Assembly (NCBI GenBank): GCA_032622095.1
Contig: CP136062.1
Location: 223,958,578 to 224,022,577, forward strand
From: Siphonodentalium dalli
Lineage: Eukaryota; Mollusca; Scaphopoda; Gadilida; Siphonodentaliidae
DNA length: 64,000 bases
Direction: 5' to 3'
Shown here: positions 1 through 13,060 of the stretch, piece after piece
Layout: every line of letters starts with the position of its first letter
Position numbering within the stretch: the stretch's first letter is position 1
Made by a program: the position numbers and the translations under genes
Notes under the pieces: model-generated
Database searches by the model: none
What the model was told of the DNA's origin: nothing
The model's input: the letters and a program-made list of their open reading frames with translations, nothing else

Positions 1-59
1 TGACAAAGATGACTCAGTGAAGTTTATAAAGTGAACATAAAAATATTAAGGTAAAAATC

Positions 60-1450
60 TTTTTAAGCATTACTAAACCGTTTAGCACAGTCCACTTCAC
101 TCATCCGATCATCACTAAACTTCATATTTATCTTGATATTGATCTATCAGATGAGAGCTATCAAATATTTTTTTAATTTTATAGGAAAAAATGGTCGCCA
201 GCGGCCATATTGCATTTACGTTATATGTTATCGCGTCATGTCGATATCTAGTATTACTTAGAAATTTCACCTTTCCAGATTCATAATTGCTCCATTGACT
301 GTAACAGATGGAATTATTCCCCTCTTCGGATAGAGTGTCACTGAAACTTTATTTTGTCAGACTGTCTGTATAGTCACTGATTATATATGGCAATAATCTG
401 TAATAAGATGTAGCACTATTTTATTTTATATTTACATGCAGTGCTGTTTTTATACAACAATTCTAATCCCCCCTAGATCATCATGTGATCGACCATACAT
501 CGCGCGAGGACCTGGTTGAATTAAGGGGGGTTTTTATGGATAACTTCTGTCCTCAAGCTAGATTATACTTATGACATTTAATGGCATGTTTCTAACATGG
601 AGGGTTAGATATGCGTGAGACACCACCACTCTTCAATTCACACCAAGTTATCAGCTGTCATATTCGGATATTAGAACCCATAGCCATGATATATGGTTTA
701 TTTTGTGTATACTAGTAATATTGTTATTTTCAGTACCTTTATATACCAGTACTGTGTATAACAATGCATATACATTAATCCATGTATACATGTATATTGA
801 TTCAACGGATTCAGTGGTTTTGTCCATCAGTCTATCAAATTTGCGGGGAAAACATGGCCACAAGCAGTACACCCTGTTAAATTTCGAATTTGAATCAATT
901 GGCGCACCCTGCAGCCAGCTTTTATTGGAGAACTTTTTCTCATGTGGATAGTTTGGGTCACCGCTAGATGTGAGCCATGTTTTGTTCTCAAGCTGTCCTT
1001 GTGAAGACATCACTGCCAGCGGTGATCTTGAATTTTACTATTTTTATGGCTAAATAATTTGGTTGATCCTACAGACGACACCCCTTGTCCGATCGTCACC
1101 AGATTCCACAATGATCTTCTGGATAACCAGGGGGAGAGTAATCTAATTTTCCCGAATTTCGTTAAAAAACATTACCACAGGCAGCAATTTGGTATCTTAC
1201 TGTTTGATCCTCTTTTGCGTGACTGAATTGTTTAGCAACTGTACAGTCATATCCCTCATCTGATAGTCACCACACTTTATATTGATCTTCGGGCTGACAA
1301 CTAGATGAGAGCTATCGAATTCTTTGAATTTTTTTGGAAAACATTGTCGCCAGCAGTCATCTTCTATTTTGGTTTTTATATACATGTATATCTCTTCATT
1401 CGGATAGCCAGTATTACGTAGGTACTTCAACTTTCCGCATTCCTGTCATC
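60..1450. repeat. cluster of diverged dispersed repeat units
   Basis: Several diverged copies of one repeat lie here, around 90-240, 835-1010, 1070-1160 and 1195-1440. Each carries variants of 'atgagagctatc' followed by 'gccagcggccat' or 'gccagcagtcat'. The same unit recurs at 40730-40810 and 42965-43410. Short open frames in this stretch differ between copies and look like chance. I see no host gene. Confidence 0.55.
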
Positions 1451-1624
1451 ATTTGAAATATAAAAATTTACCTGATACCATGCACCCTTCAAAATTTGTT
1501 TCGTCGTATCTATTTTAATGACCCGTATGGTAATATTGATACAGATATATTTGTCAAACATTTCTTTGTACAATATACAGGTATTTAGTTTGTAACTAAA
1601 TCTAGAAATATATAATAGTAGCTG

Positions 1625-2180
1625 GTGGACCCTACTTCGTCCGGGATGTTCCCCTCTGATTTTCGGAGAATTGCGCGATTTAACCTTGAATTGACCATTT
1701 TAAAGGTGAACGTCATGTCGGGTCACGATTTGACCCGCCCAAAACACTCCCCGGACAAAAGTCACGACAAAAGTACCCGTCGAAATCCGCCCGGCTTTAC
1801 CCGATTTGACAATTTTGAATGTCCAGATCAGGTCATGGTCATAATTTGACCCACCCGAAACACTCCTGGGACAAAAGTAACAGTAGGTATTATATTTCGT
1901 TGAAATACTTCGTTTTACCAGATTTGACCTTGAATTGATCTTTTTGAATGTCAAAGTCAGGTCGGGATCAAGATTTGACCCGTCCAAATAGTCCAGAAAC
2001 ATGCCTACATCAGCACGTTCGAGAACATGGTCCCACGTGAAATTGGACCCGTCAATATTGCTCCCGGGATCGAAGTAGTCCTACACACAAATTTTTAGTC
2101 GGATCGGTCAAGGTCCAGAAACATGCCTATGAGCGAGGTCAAGTTGACACGTTAAATACCAAATCCGAGTCGGATCAGTC
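1625..2180. repeat. dispersed repeat with internal subrepeats (TTTGACC / CCCGGACAAAAG type)
   Basis: A block of roughly 120-130 bp is repeated about three times, with 'accttgaattgacc', 'gatttgacccg' and 'ccggacaaaag' as shared words. A related copy is at 18836-19125. The open frames seen on both strands are by-products of the repeat. Confidence 0.55.
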
Positions 2181-2815
2181 GAGCAGTGTTAGAGTCTATA
2201 ACACATACACACATGCATTCATGCATACACACATACATACAGACAGGTGTTCCAAAATGTATAATCGATAGCTACAACAATTCTATGGTAGATAGTTCAC
2301 GGCCGACCTGATGCATGCATCTTAGTTTTCTTGTGTTCTCTGTTGCCGACAGACGTTCTGGAGTGTTATCTGATAAACAAGACCAAAATTTGTATGGCAC
2401 GTGGGAGTGAGCATTTTCGCGAACTCAGAACTTAATCCTATTTTTAATTATCTCTGAACACAAACAGCTTTAAGTTCTCCTCTGTATCCATCAATTGTAT
2501 TCATTATTTCTAGGGACCCTAGATTTTTGATCCATTTTGTATAGTTTAAAGGATCACGTAATTTTCGAATCTCCCATTCCGGGATTCCCCAGCTGGTCCC
2601 AGATTACAATTACATCTTTTGTCTTGACTATTAATAGTCAGACTATAGTATATTCTAATATGATTACGTCAGTACGTATGGACAACCCAAAAACACGTAC
2701 GTCCATCTATAAAATGAAAAATGTATGTTTCATAGGAGTGCCTGTATTTCTGGCCAACTTGGGATATATACGATCACGCCAGTACGTATGGACCGTAGGA
2801 CGGCGACATGTCACT
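2181..2815. other. no gene recognised
   Basis: Low-complexity acataca/gcat sequence near 2205-2240 and a short duplicated word 'cagtacgtatggac' (near 2671 and 2779). I see no coding or RNA gene. Confidence 0.4.
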
Positions 2816-2817
2816 CT

Positions 2818-3372
2818 GTGTCCAAAGGTTCGCTAATCCCAAGGTTCATTATACCGAAGTTTCGCCATTCCCAAGGTTCTCTATATTCCTCGATATTCAG
2901 AAGGTTTTTAATTTTATAACTTTTATTTTGAAGTTTCATTCTATATTCTAAAGTTTTGAGAGGTTTCTTTATCATAAGACTCTTTTTATGAAGGAAATAA
3001 CTTAAAGGTACTCAATCCGATAAGACGCTGCTAAATTACTCCTTCCTTGGTTTCGGTGGGGAAAAAAATATTTGATTAGTGTCGAGGAACCCACCCATCA
3101 AAGCTCAGAGTAATTAGATATCGATCTTTGCAGTTTGCTATTTTTATTGTTTCTGGGCCTGATCGTGCCAGAAGGACGAGGTCAAATGGGCGGTCTTCCA
3201 GATAAAGATGGATAACTGTAAAATCGTGGTAATAATAACTACTTGGTATTAGAGTTGTCCATCTTTTCTGGTTATATACGCCCAGAATAGCAAACCTTCA
3301 GAATAGCGAACCTTCGATGTCTGAATAAGAACCTTTGGAATAGCGAATATGGAACCTTCGAAATAATGAACG
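2818..3372. repeat. AAGGTTC-type inverted short repeats enclosing a MITE fragment
   Basis: The left side (2824-2900) has repeated 'aaggttcgc'-like words. The right side (3290-3370) has the inverse 'gcgaaccttcg' words. Between them, from about 3003 to 3240, is a truncated copy of the MITE family that starts 'ttaaaggtactcaatccgat'. Confidence 0.4.
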
Positions 3373-3896
3373 CGATCCTGTATGAAGAGCCCGTGACACG
3401 TCCATCAATAAATGTATACATGTTTCATGGGACTGTTTATATATACATATATAAGACTGGAGTAAAGTTGAGACCAACATGTCTTTGTTAATTTTGGTGC
3501 CCAGATTTCAACGAAATTTGGTGTGGTGACGCAGGGTGCCCTGGCAGAGTGTATAATGGTGTTAGTTTTTCTAAATTTTGATTTAAACAAATTTAAATGA
3601 ATAAAAAAATTATGAACATATGTGAATATTCAGGTACAAATAAACCTATTTGCACGAGAATATGTTGCAGCACCAGATATAGAGGAATGTGGGCCACAGT
3701 TAGACATGGGTCAGAGTGAGATATTGCCTCTAACATTTCTCTAATTTCCAGACCAATATACATGGCGCCAGTCAAGCGATATTAGCCATAGAGCACATTT
3801 TACTATATTTCTTCAAAATGCAATCATCAGGTGAAGGTTGAATCTGGCCAAGCGCCAATTTTCAAGGCAAAATTATTTTAATTTAATTTTTGCAAT

Positions 3897-4325
3897 TTTA
3901 AAGGTACTCAATCCAAATTAACCCTCGCAGATTATTATTTCCTTGACTTCGGAGGTGAAAAATATTTGATTCAAGTCGAGGAACCCACAACATCAAAGCT
4001 CATAGATATCAGATACCGATTTTTAAAATATATCATTTAATTTTTTTAGTGGCCCAGCAAACAGCAGACGAGAATACTTTTTCTGACCAAATTGCAGATG
4101 AAGATGGATAATTCTAAAATCAACTGTTTTTTTGTGTGTGTGTCAGATGTTTGACAAATCAGCAATTTGTTGAGCAAAAGTTTTTGTCAATTTTATGCTA
4201 TAATTGACTGCAGTTTTTTTTGGAGCAATTAATCGATTCTGTCAACTGAAGCGCATTTCAAAAAATCTTCTTGTTGTTGGAATCTGATGATATGGGGACT
4301 ATTGATTCGGATTGAGGACCTTTAA
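3897..4325 (+). mobile_element. MITE, TTTAAAGGTACTCAATCC family
   Basis: About 430 bp with inverted ends: 'tttaaaggtactcaatcc' on the left and 'ggattgaggaccttta' on the right. Relatives are at 3003-3240 (partial), 53996-54448 (opposite orientation) and 62234-62650. All share inner words such as 'tcgaggaaccca', 'catcaaagc' and 'ttaatcgattctg'. There is no coding capacity, so it is a non-autonomous DNA element. Confidence 0.7.
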
Positions 4326-6389
4326 GGGAAAAATATCTTTATTGGATAAATTTACATATAATACTGAATACATTTTTATGAAAACGGGTTACGTGGATGG
4401 GGCACAATGACTCAATGAGACATAATTTATGGCCTGTGGTAGGATCCAACTTCAGTAGATGATAGGCACTTCAAAAATGAATGAGATAATTTGCCAAATG
4501 ACTATTGTTTTGGGGCTGGAGTGGATAAATATATTAGATCAAACAAACTGATGTCATTGTGCAATAGTGATATGTTTGGTGCATTTCCTATATGGTTACT
4601 ACTTAGGGGTGACCCCTTCTGTGAAGTAGATGATAAGAAACAAGTATTAAGGGTGGTCCCAGCTCGAGATTGCATGCTTGTTCGTGAAAATGCTACTAGA
4701 TTAAACATTTATATGATTGCCTCATTACTACATTAGTCATGTACATGTATAACTAGAAGGTCGTGACAGTTCAACTAAGTTGGCCTGGAATTATTATGTT
4801 TAGCATACATATTATTCCAATCCCAATGTGTCAAGTCGACAATATCAAGTACGCAGGGCTATATTTAATAATTTTTCCACAAATAGCCACTAGTTAATAT
4901 ATATATGCTAGCCATGCTGATCAAGCTCCCGCTTTATGCTTAAGGTTTAAATCGAGAACACAGTGTTAAAATCATGAATTATTTAATATGTGAGAATGCT
5001 AAAACTAATCACCGTGCAATATAATTATTAAATTTAACTTGATATGTCCATCACAGGAAACAGAATTCATACACACAGATGGAAAGTTGGCCCGGAAGCA
5101 TATCCTCTCACCAGTCACTGGATGAACTATTCAGTGTGCCGAGACCAAGTGGGATTGGGAGATGTTCTTTTCCTTCACTCAACAAGAAGATAAATGACTC
5201 ACTTTGTTAGTCACCAATTCACTGGGCTTCACATGTTTGTTACATCTGTGTGTCGAGTCTGTCGACTGTAGATGGCTAGAATTGTATTTTGACCTGAGTC
5301 ACATTCACAGTGAGTGGGTGAGGCTGAAGTCGTTGATAACTAAATTTAGTAATCTGTAATCACTAAATTGACTAATACAATCCTAATATTATTAGATTAG
5401 TAAGCCACATGAACGCTTTCACCGATTACTGCGTCCACAAGTTCCAGCTACGCGCTACGTTCAACGGTTCATGACTAAACTATACTGTGTATAGTAAATC
5501 AGTCAGCTCTAAAATGTCCATTTTCTGATTTCCTTGACCCAAGTTGAGGTTTGACATGACAGTGTTAGATATTAACAATAAAATTTACTATTTAGAGAAG
5601 TAGTTAGTAGATTGAACGATTTGCCGCTTGCAGTTGAAACTCTAAGTCTAACCACTAAACCAGTCCAGGTGAAAACAGACTTAAAATTGAACAATAACAG
5701 AACAAGTCAAATCGCCGTGGTGATCAGTCTGCACAGACCAGTCCACATTCCATTCCAGTGACCTTCATTTTCATATTTTTTTCAGTCACAGATTCGTCAT
5801 TGAGTTTCTTTCCGACTGACTGATTTTCACTTTGAACACAGTTCACTTCAACTTCAAAACAACTTTAACTTAAGAACTTAACAAGTTGTTGTTGTTGTTG
5901 ACATGTTGTTGTTATTCTTCTTCTTCTTTTGACTGCTTTGACTCTAAAGTCATTCCAGTAATTGGCTCGTAGTGCTATCTTCGCTTGTGCTTTCTCGTTT
6001 GTTCTCAACGCTTACGTACTGTGATACCGTTGTACATTTAAAATACGAGCGATAACAATAACAAACAATTCCATTTCAAATTTCACAAACAAGAGAGCGC
6101 CACCATTTTGTAACGAAATTACGTCATCATTTCCAACGTTGCTATGGCCTGCCAGGGGACGTAATATTCTAACTGTAACGGTACGGAATCTGGCGAGGTT
6201 TGCCGAATGCTATGCGTCCGCGTCAGCTAAATCCACATTAAGCATTTAATTTTGAATAAGGTTGATTTTGTTTTTCAAATTTAATAGTGTTGCTATAGGG
6301 AGGCTGATCGAAGAAGAAAATAAATTCGTTTTATTAATTTGACAATTCTATTCCAACATGGCGGCCACCATTAGTAGGGCGGCTCCGTG
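4326..6389. other. no gene recognised; microsatellite at about 5885-5930
   Basis: AT-rich sequence with a (GTT)n/(TTC)n patch near 5885-5930. An 81-codon open frame at 4491-4736 has no recognisable motif or splice context, so I do not call it a gene. Confidence 0.4.
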
Positions 6390-6900
6390 TCAAAAAAAGG
6401 GTGAATCGTGCATTTTATGGTAAAAGCAACAACCTTTGTATACAACATCCTGAGGTGATATCTTGTGGATTTGGATATCATGCCAAGCTAGGGAGAACCC
6501 ATGGTTGCCATGGTAACCACCGAAAAACATGGCCGCCAAAAATGCCAAAAATGCCAAATTGGCTTTTTGCGGAAGTGCGATTTTGGTGCCCCTCTCCCTG
6601 CACTGCACCCCTGACTCAAATAGCGCCACTTTTGCCATCTTGAAATCATACGATTAGATTCCTCGTTTCATGGAGAAGACTGTGTATCAATTTTGTGGAA
6701 ATCGGCGCTAAACAGGTTTATTAATTCTTGTGCACCTCTCCCCTTCCGTGCATCCCTGACTCAAATCACGCCACTATTGACGTCTGTAAACCACACCATT
6801 AGATTCCTCATATCATGGAGATGATTATGTATAAGTTTGGTGGAAATCGGCGACAATTTTTTTTCGCCCTTCTCCCCTTTTGTGCCCATGACAACAACAG
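6390..6900. repeat. dispersed repeat (gccatggtaacc / caaatagcgccac type)
   Basis: 6400-6540 is an inverted relative of 14940-15075, with shared words 'cattttatggtaaaag', 'ggatatcatgccaagct' and 'ggttgccatgg'. 6560-6900 holds about two copies of a 125-bp block ('attagattcctc', 'gtggaaatcggcg') related in inverse orientation to 22610-22770. Confidence 0.55.
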
Positions 6901-7469
6901 CGTCGCTTTATAAAATTCTAACCCGCACTATCTTATTCATTATCTTTCTTGTAAAAAAAAGTGCCAAAAATAGACATCTCTATTGTTATCGAGATGGTCC
7001 CTGTAAGTTTTTATGGAACACAGACAGACATTGGCAAATATATATATAACATCTAATAAATATTCATCTTATTCACAACTTTAGGGAGTCCGTCTGGCAC
7101 ACGAGAATATTTATCGCCGTTTGATTTGCACCAAGTGAACTCGGCGCATATATAATTGATAGAACACACCTCTATTATGATGATCGATCGATGCGTTTGT
7201 CATGGTTTGGACGATGAACCCATTTCTTTGTGATAGATGCCAAGATTAATCAATTAATTTGCAATTTAGTTAAAGGGAGGTAAAAGCTATTCTGCACCAT
7301 AAGTTTCAAGATCTATCGAAGTAGACCCACGGAGCGTCGATAAACCTAGCGGTATTTTCAATTAGGAGATTCATTTCAACAGAACATTGTGTGTCAGTAT
7401 CTAAAGAGTGATTTTTAATCACCTCTCCAATTCTGTTCGCTGGCGACCACAAATATATGGATTTCCAGA

Positions 7470-7685
7470 ATAACAGGTGCGCCTTGGGTGGTAAAAGCCT
7501 TTTGTATTTATCACATTGAGTGCTTCTTTCAACGGTTTACATTTAAACATCAGAATCCCCTTCCTGCTGAAACTTTGACGAGCGACAGAGACATGCCAAT
7601 CGATATAGGTCACGTTGGGCATGTAGTGACAAGGCTGAAATCTAGCTCCAGTCTAATAATTGATGCCACGTACACAGAATGACAA
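7470..7685 (+). repeat. diverged inverted copy of the 10161-10400 block
   Basis: Reading + here and - at 10400 to 10161 gives similar sequence and also similar peptides. For example, a motif of the form P-[IV]-[DN]-IG-x(3)-[YH]-V-[AV]-x-RLK occurs in both. The shared frame suggests remnants of a mobile-element protein, but I cannot name the family. Confidence 0.35.
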
Positions 7686-8648
7686 TGCTTTCATGAAATT
7701 CCTATCCGATTGATTTAAAAATATTACAATACAAATTGGCATTGTCTTGGAGAATGACTATATACATATATTGCATATTTTGGTTATAAATGTTGGAATC
7801 GTTGTCCGACTTAAGTTGGCTTAATATCAGGCACAAATCAATTGCTAGTTTTCCGGGTGACACCCTGTCTGAATGTAAACAAGAAGTCAAGACTGTCACC
7901 GTATAATCAACTTGTTTTATAGTATTAGTGTATACTTAATGCAGATATAAATAAATAAAAATACCGTATACATGAAGATGTTGTCCGGGTGGGATGAGGT
8001 GTGTTGACAATTAATTTGGAATTGCCGCGTCGCCTCATACATGTACTATAGCCTATAGTCCCGGGTTTGGCCAATGGGTCGATAGTCGGTGTGACTATAC
8101 AGAGCGTTTAGGATTTCAAGTGGGTTTCGCTGATCTCTTCGTGGTATACCTGCCAGTATCTTGGGTTCTGGGACTTCTCTTCCAGATATCGTGACGTCGT
8201 ATCGTTTATACCACTATATAGACATGGCCGAAAATCGCCACCATCTGCTCCTCTGGTATTTAAACAATTAAATCGACAATATGGATAGAGAAACCCCAGA
8301 TCCATCAGGACCTAAAACTCATACGTATTTTCAACAACAGACTGGGAGATGTTACAAAAAACAAAAAAATGCTTTTGAAAACCGTTTCGCAGCCCATAAA
8401 CATGATTACGTAGCTAGAAGCATGGCGGCCTCCCGGGAATCCTTGCATTTTCATGCGGTGCCACTCGGTGGGCGTCCATAGGACAGGGACGCAACCATAT
8501 AACCCCTTCCAAATTTTCGATAATTGGGCTGAAGTCGTGCACGGAGCTCAACATTGCAATTATTTATTGCTAAATCGGCTGCGTGGCCAGAACCATGGCA
8601 TTCACAAGGGAATCCTTCCGTGTATATATGGTTGTTATATATATTTGT
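7686..8648. other. no gene recognised
   Basis: Two overlapping short open frames (8281-8481 and 8453-8728) show no known motif, and no splice sites or repeats support them. Confidence 0.35.
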
Positions 8649-8650
8649 GC

Positions 8651-9200
8651 ATTAGATTAGACGCCTTCAATCATAAACAATCATTTTATAGAACTGGAAG
8701 TGGAATTACGAACAAAAATCTGCGATAAGAAATTATGTAAGATGGTTGGCTGTGGGCTGGGGGGGGGGGGGGGGGGGGGGTATCGAATAACTTTATTCTC
8801 AATACTTAGATGTCATATGAGTTTGTTATTTTGTGCATAAGATTAGATAATCCTTCAATCAAAAACAATCATTTTTAGAACTGGAATTGCGAACAAAAAT
8901 CTTCTGAATTGGGTGGGGGGTGGCGAATAACTTTATTCTTCAAACTTGGGGTGGCGAATAACATTAGTCTTTAAACTCGGACGTAGATAAGTTTCTTACT
9001 TTTTGTATTTGATTAGACGATCCTTCATTCATAAACAATCATTTTATAGAACTGGAAGTTGAATTGCGAATAAAAATCTGCGATCTGAAATTATGTATTG
9101 GTTGGTGGGTTGGCGGGGTGGTTAATAACTTTATTCTTAATACTTGGATGTCAGATGAGTTTCTTATGCTGTATACTAGATTAGTCGATCCTTCAATCAC
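8651..9200 (+). repeat. three-copy tandem repeat, unit about 170-186 bp
   Basis: The anchor 'gattag' followed by 'tccttcaatc' or similar recurs at 8655, 8841, 9011 and 9179. The units share 'aaacaatcatttt', 'agaactggaa' and 'taactttattct'. The first unit carries a run of about 22 G at 8759-8780; the others have shorter G-rich stretches at the same place. Confidence 0.75.
8759..8780 (+). repeat. poly-G run (about 22 G)
   Basis: Uninterrupted G homopolymer inside the first unit of the tandem repeat. The exact length in such runs is often unreliable in assemblies. Confidence 0.9.
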
Positions 9201-9374
9201 AAACAATAGACAAGAAACAATAAACAAATGTGTTCGTTACAACTTGTTCTATCTAGTTACTTAACGCACAACAGCGGTTCTGGGGTTAGGACGAAAAGTT
9301 GCGAACGGACGGACGGATAGATAGACAGATCTCATAATCTGTCTATATAAACATACATGTAAACACACCAACTT

Positions 9375-9611
9375 TTGTCTTTTCGGGTAAAGCATCTTGC
9401 GGAAAACCACAAACAAAGTGGTGAACAGCACGTGAAACTCGCGTCGAGAGACATGCCCTTTGCCAGATTTGTTCAAACGCAGAATAAGAATGGATTTGTG
9501 GTCCTTGAGCGATACTTGTTTCTCAATGAATACATATCGTTCGCGATAATTTATGGCGTGTCAATAAGCGTTTTATCGGCCTGCATATTGTTCCGATTGG
9601 TAACAAGGTAG
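9375..9611 (+). other. unassigned 78-codon open frame with a hydrophobic segment
   Basis: The predicted peptide ends with a hydrophobic stretch of about 18 residues followed by a basic tail, as a membrane segment would. I recognise no family. No splice context, start context or second copy supports it, so it may be chance. Confidence 0.15.
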
Positions 9612-10160
9612 TTTGACTGCATGTTCATACCACCGAATATAGTTATCAATTAAATGACAACTGAACGACAAGATGCGCCCTTTGACCACCAATATAGGTC
9701 TAAACCAGGTTTAAACTCCGAGGTTTAAACTGGAGATGATGACTCCGGCCTATATGTTCAAACATAAAACCCAACATCATAATTTTGCATATATACATAA
9801 TAACTGCTAGTATACAATTTATATGCATACGTAAAAATTGGAGCACATAACAAATACTGCTCAGTTGTATGTATTTGATTGTATATATCGAGTATAACAT
9901 GTCATACAAGTGGGTTTATTCATAGGCCATGTTAAGTGATACGTGTTTATCTGGCTGGTATATATATATATGACATGCACCACGGATACAGACCAAACAT
10001 TTGGTAAAACATTTTGTCGCCATCAAATTGTTTCCATCAAATTACCGTTCGATTAAGGGATGTGAGAAGGGAAGAGTACACACGCTAATACTTATAATTT
10101 ATTTGCACATGACAATGGACCGGTTTTAGTCTGAACATGTCATACCGTTACTTTCAGACT

Positions 10161-11215
10161 TTAAGTTGTGAACGTATTGTCTGTATGTGTATGTAGCCTT
10201 AACGATAGGAGTAGAGGCAACTTGAGCCTCACTGCCACATATTCACGATCACCTATATTGACTGGTAAGTGTCGCTTTTTACCAATCCAGCAGGAAGAGA
10301 ACTTTGAATGTTTAATTGAAAAACTTTGAATGAATAACTCGACACGACAAACACAAAGGGCGCTTACTATCTCCAAGACACACCTGTTGTGTTGTGATGT
10401 TGTAGATCGCTCATATGAGGTTGATGGCCTTTTGTTGTCGCTCGATTATCGTGATAGGTCAGATTGGAGAGGGGTCCAAAATTAGCCTTTAGTTTATCAA
10501 ACAACGTTCTATTGAAATTAAATTTCTATGGGAAATACCATAATGCCTATCGAAGCTCTCCAGGTCTACCTTGATAATGACTTTGCTTAGGATAAACTAG
10601 AACAATAAACCATTAAATTTGCGAAACACAATGACAATTAAATTTTCTAGCGGGATGTAGCCTTTATGTCTTTTGCAAAGAAACTGGCTGATATTGACCA
10701 CTTTTACACACTAATTGGTTCATTATTCTAACATCCGACCCAAGACTAACAACTCACAAACTCTAAAATATTTAAAAAAAACGTTGAATGAGTTACTAAA
10801 CACGACAAGCACAAAGGCCGTTTACTGTCCAAGACATACCTGTTGTTTTGTGATGTTGTATATGTCTCTTATGAGACTGGTGCCCTTTTTGTCGCTGGAT
10901 TATCGTGAGAGATCATAATTGGAGAGGGGTCCATAATTAGCCGTTGGTTTATCAAACAACGTTCTATTGACATTAACGTTCTATAGGAAAGGCCATAGTA
11001 CTCATAGAAGCTCTCCAGATCTACTTGGAAAATTGCTTTGTCTGGAATAGACTAAAAGATTAAACGGGTGAAATTTGCGCACAATGGCATTCAAATTTCG
11101 AGAAGGATGTAGGCTTACGTCTTTTGCAAAGAAACTGGCTAATATTGACCACTTTTACAAACTAATTGGTTGATCGTTCTAACGTCCGAACCAGTTATTC
11201 ATGAACTATAACACA
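10161..11215. repeat. direct duplication, unit about 450 bp
   Basis: 10310-10735 and 10775-11200 are diverged direct copies. Matching anchors include 'acaacgttctattga' at 10501 and 10956, and 'gtcttttgcaaagaaactgg' at 10668 and 11119, giving offsets of 451-455 bp. The left flank (10161-10400) is the inverted partner of 7470-7685. Confidence 0.75.
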
Positions 11216-11529
11216 TTTGACGAATATGGCACTGCATGAGCATCCATGTGTGCATTTCCAATGGCATAGCGTCCAATTAGAACATTAACATAAAACGGAT
11301 TTAGTGGTAAGCTAATATATATGTCGGAAGTGACTTCAATGTTCATTAAATATTATGATTATGTATATATATCCACATGTTTATAATTATGATGGCTAGT
11401 ACACTTGCTTGAATACATAATGCTATCATGAGAATGAGTATCGATGAGCATGCCATGCACAATCGATAGCAACATCCAGTAAATTCGCCTCTTATCGTAT
11501 TATCAAGACCTCATTTGAACGAGAAAGTT

Positions 11530-11860
11530 ACCTATCAATAACAAACCACCGAGTCGTGCAAAGCATCCTTCTCTTCCGAACGAGGAACCACAGACTCCCA
11601 ATAGAATATGGCACGTGGACCAATGCCGCATATTCAGATAGATTATGTGCCCTCTGCAACTCATAAATAGGCGCGAGTATCATGTCATCCTTAAATGTAT
11701 TGAACCCCAAGACATACGCGTACAATACCTGGGACCATACTATTACCGGAGACCAAACGCTAACAAGTTAGCAGCACTATTCAATAACCACAACAGAAGA
11801 ATTACCAAGAATCTCTCAGTTTTTATAAAAAAGGTCATTGATATATTTCGGAACTCTTGA
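11530..11860 (+). pseudogene. 3' end of a LINE reverse-transcriptase ORF (degenerate)
   Basis: One frame (about 11567-11670) reads FRTRNHRLPIEYG followed by RLCALCN. A second frame (11645-11860) continues with REYHVILKC, then LGPYYYRRPNANKL, then FIKKVIDIF. This order (R-x3-H-x-L-x-IE-x-G, a C-x2-C pair, E-x-H-x3-x-C, then YY-x-RPN-x-x-K) matches the extreme C-terminus of non-LTR retrotransposon polyproteins seen in many invertebrates. The change of frame and the missing upstream polymerase domain show a short, dead 5'-truncated copy. Confidence 0.65.
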
Positions 11861-12789
11861 GGCTACATTTTCGGACAAACAAGTAACCCCCCCCCCCCCG
11901 CCTTCAAAATATACCGTTATAATATACTTGTTTCTTACACATGTACCAACATTTTATGAAGAAGGACCCCAACACCAATATAATAGTTTATGGCTGCAGA
12001 TGCGCTTATTTGATAAGCACAACAAGTAATACAATCTCATTCCTCTTGAGGATTAATCACTTAAACCATTCAAAATCCATATCCATTGACCGAACACGCA
12101 ACCATTACGCCGAAATTAATAACAATAACCCTATATATCTATCAGACAAATATAAATATAAAAGAAGCATCTTTCCCTTCCCGCGCTCTCTCTCGCTCTC
12201 CATTCTCCATCTATATACCTTGTCTTTCACTCTTTATTATCTCTCTCTGCGTATGTCGTACATATAATGTTTGTGTTCTATTGAAATAGTGTTCAACTAT
12301 CCTTTCCCAGTATTCAGTCATTCAAAGCAATCAAACAGAAACAAAAGGCCCATTGTCTATTTAAAAAAACTTAATGTCGTTATCGCGATATATAACTTGA
12401 ACAAACGTCGACCGATTTGATGCATAGTTGATAAACGGATTTTTCATAGCAACATCTCGGTCGTTTTCGCAAAGCGGATGTTTTACCTGAGATATGGATT
12501 TTAAATTGTGTACTTGAGTAATCCCAGGGCGATAACTTTAAAGCACTTCAACTGAACTGATCCCTGTTCTACGACAATATCTGGCAATAAATAAAAAACA
12601 TCGATGCTCAACAGTTGTTAAATATATATTATTATTATTATTATTATTATTGGCGTACATGCGTCCTATTACCATACTGTTGGGGATAGCATTTTGAATC
12701 TACCCATATATAAAATTTATTTGTTCTTAAAAGTATATGACCCAATTACAATAGATGCACAGCGGACAGTTTTTATGAGGTTGCTGGTC
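11861..12789. other. no gene recognised; C-run, CT-rich patch and (ATT)n
   Basis: A run of about 13 C lies at 11887-11899, a CT-rich patch near 12180-12245, and (ATT)n at about 12627-12651. No gene is visible. Confidence 0.5.
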
Positions 12790-13060
12790 ATTAGCAATAC
12801 ATAATGGAGAGTGTATGGCAAAAAACAGGTGATTTCACCAAAATGGTTGCCATGCCAACGGTGTACGTTATTCGGATCATATCCAAAATGATATATAATG
12901 GTGTGATATACATGTGTGCCAACTGCGATGCTTTTACCACAAAATTGACGATTGTGTCCTCTTTCCACCCAACTAATGGTGTGGCCATTGTCTATCGGGA
13001 AGAGCAATTTCTAATTTTAAGGGTCGCCAATTGGCCCGGTCACATGTTTCGTAAAATCTC
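12790..13060 (+). repeat. dispersed repeat related to 14940-15075
   Basis: Shares 'aaaatggttgccatg', 'catatccaaaatg', 'gtgtgccaa' and 'gcttttaccacaaaattg' in the same order as 14940-15075, and in inverse order at 6400-6540. The open frames here are repeat-derived. Confidence 0.55.

Noticed and set aside
4491-4736. 81-codon frame as a possible gene.
   Set aside because: No motif, no splice sites, no second copy, and the length is within chance for AT-rich sequence.
9261-9476. - strand frame 9261-9476 as a gene.
   Set aside because: It overlaps a (GGAC)n/(GATA)n patch and has no motif.
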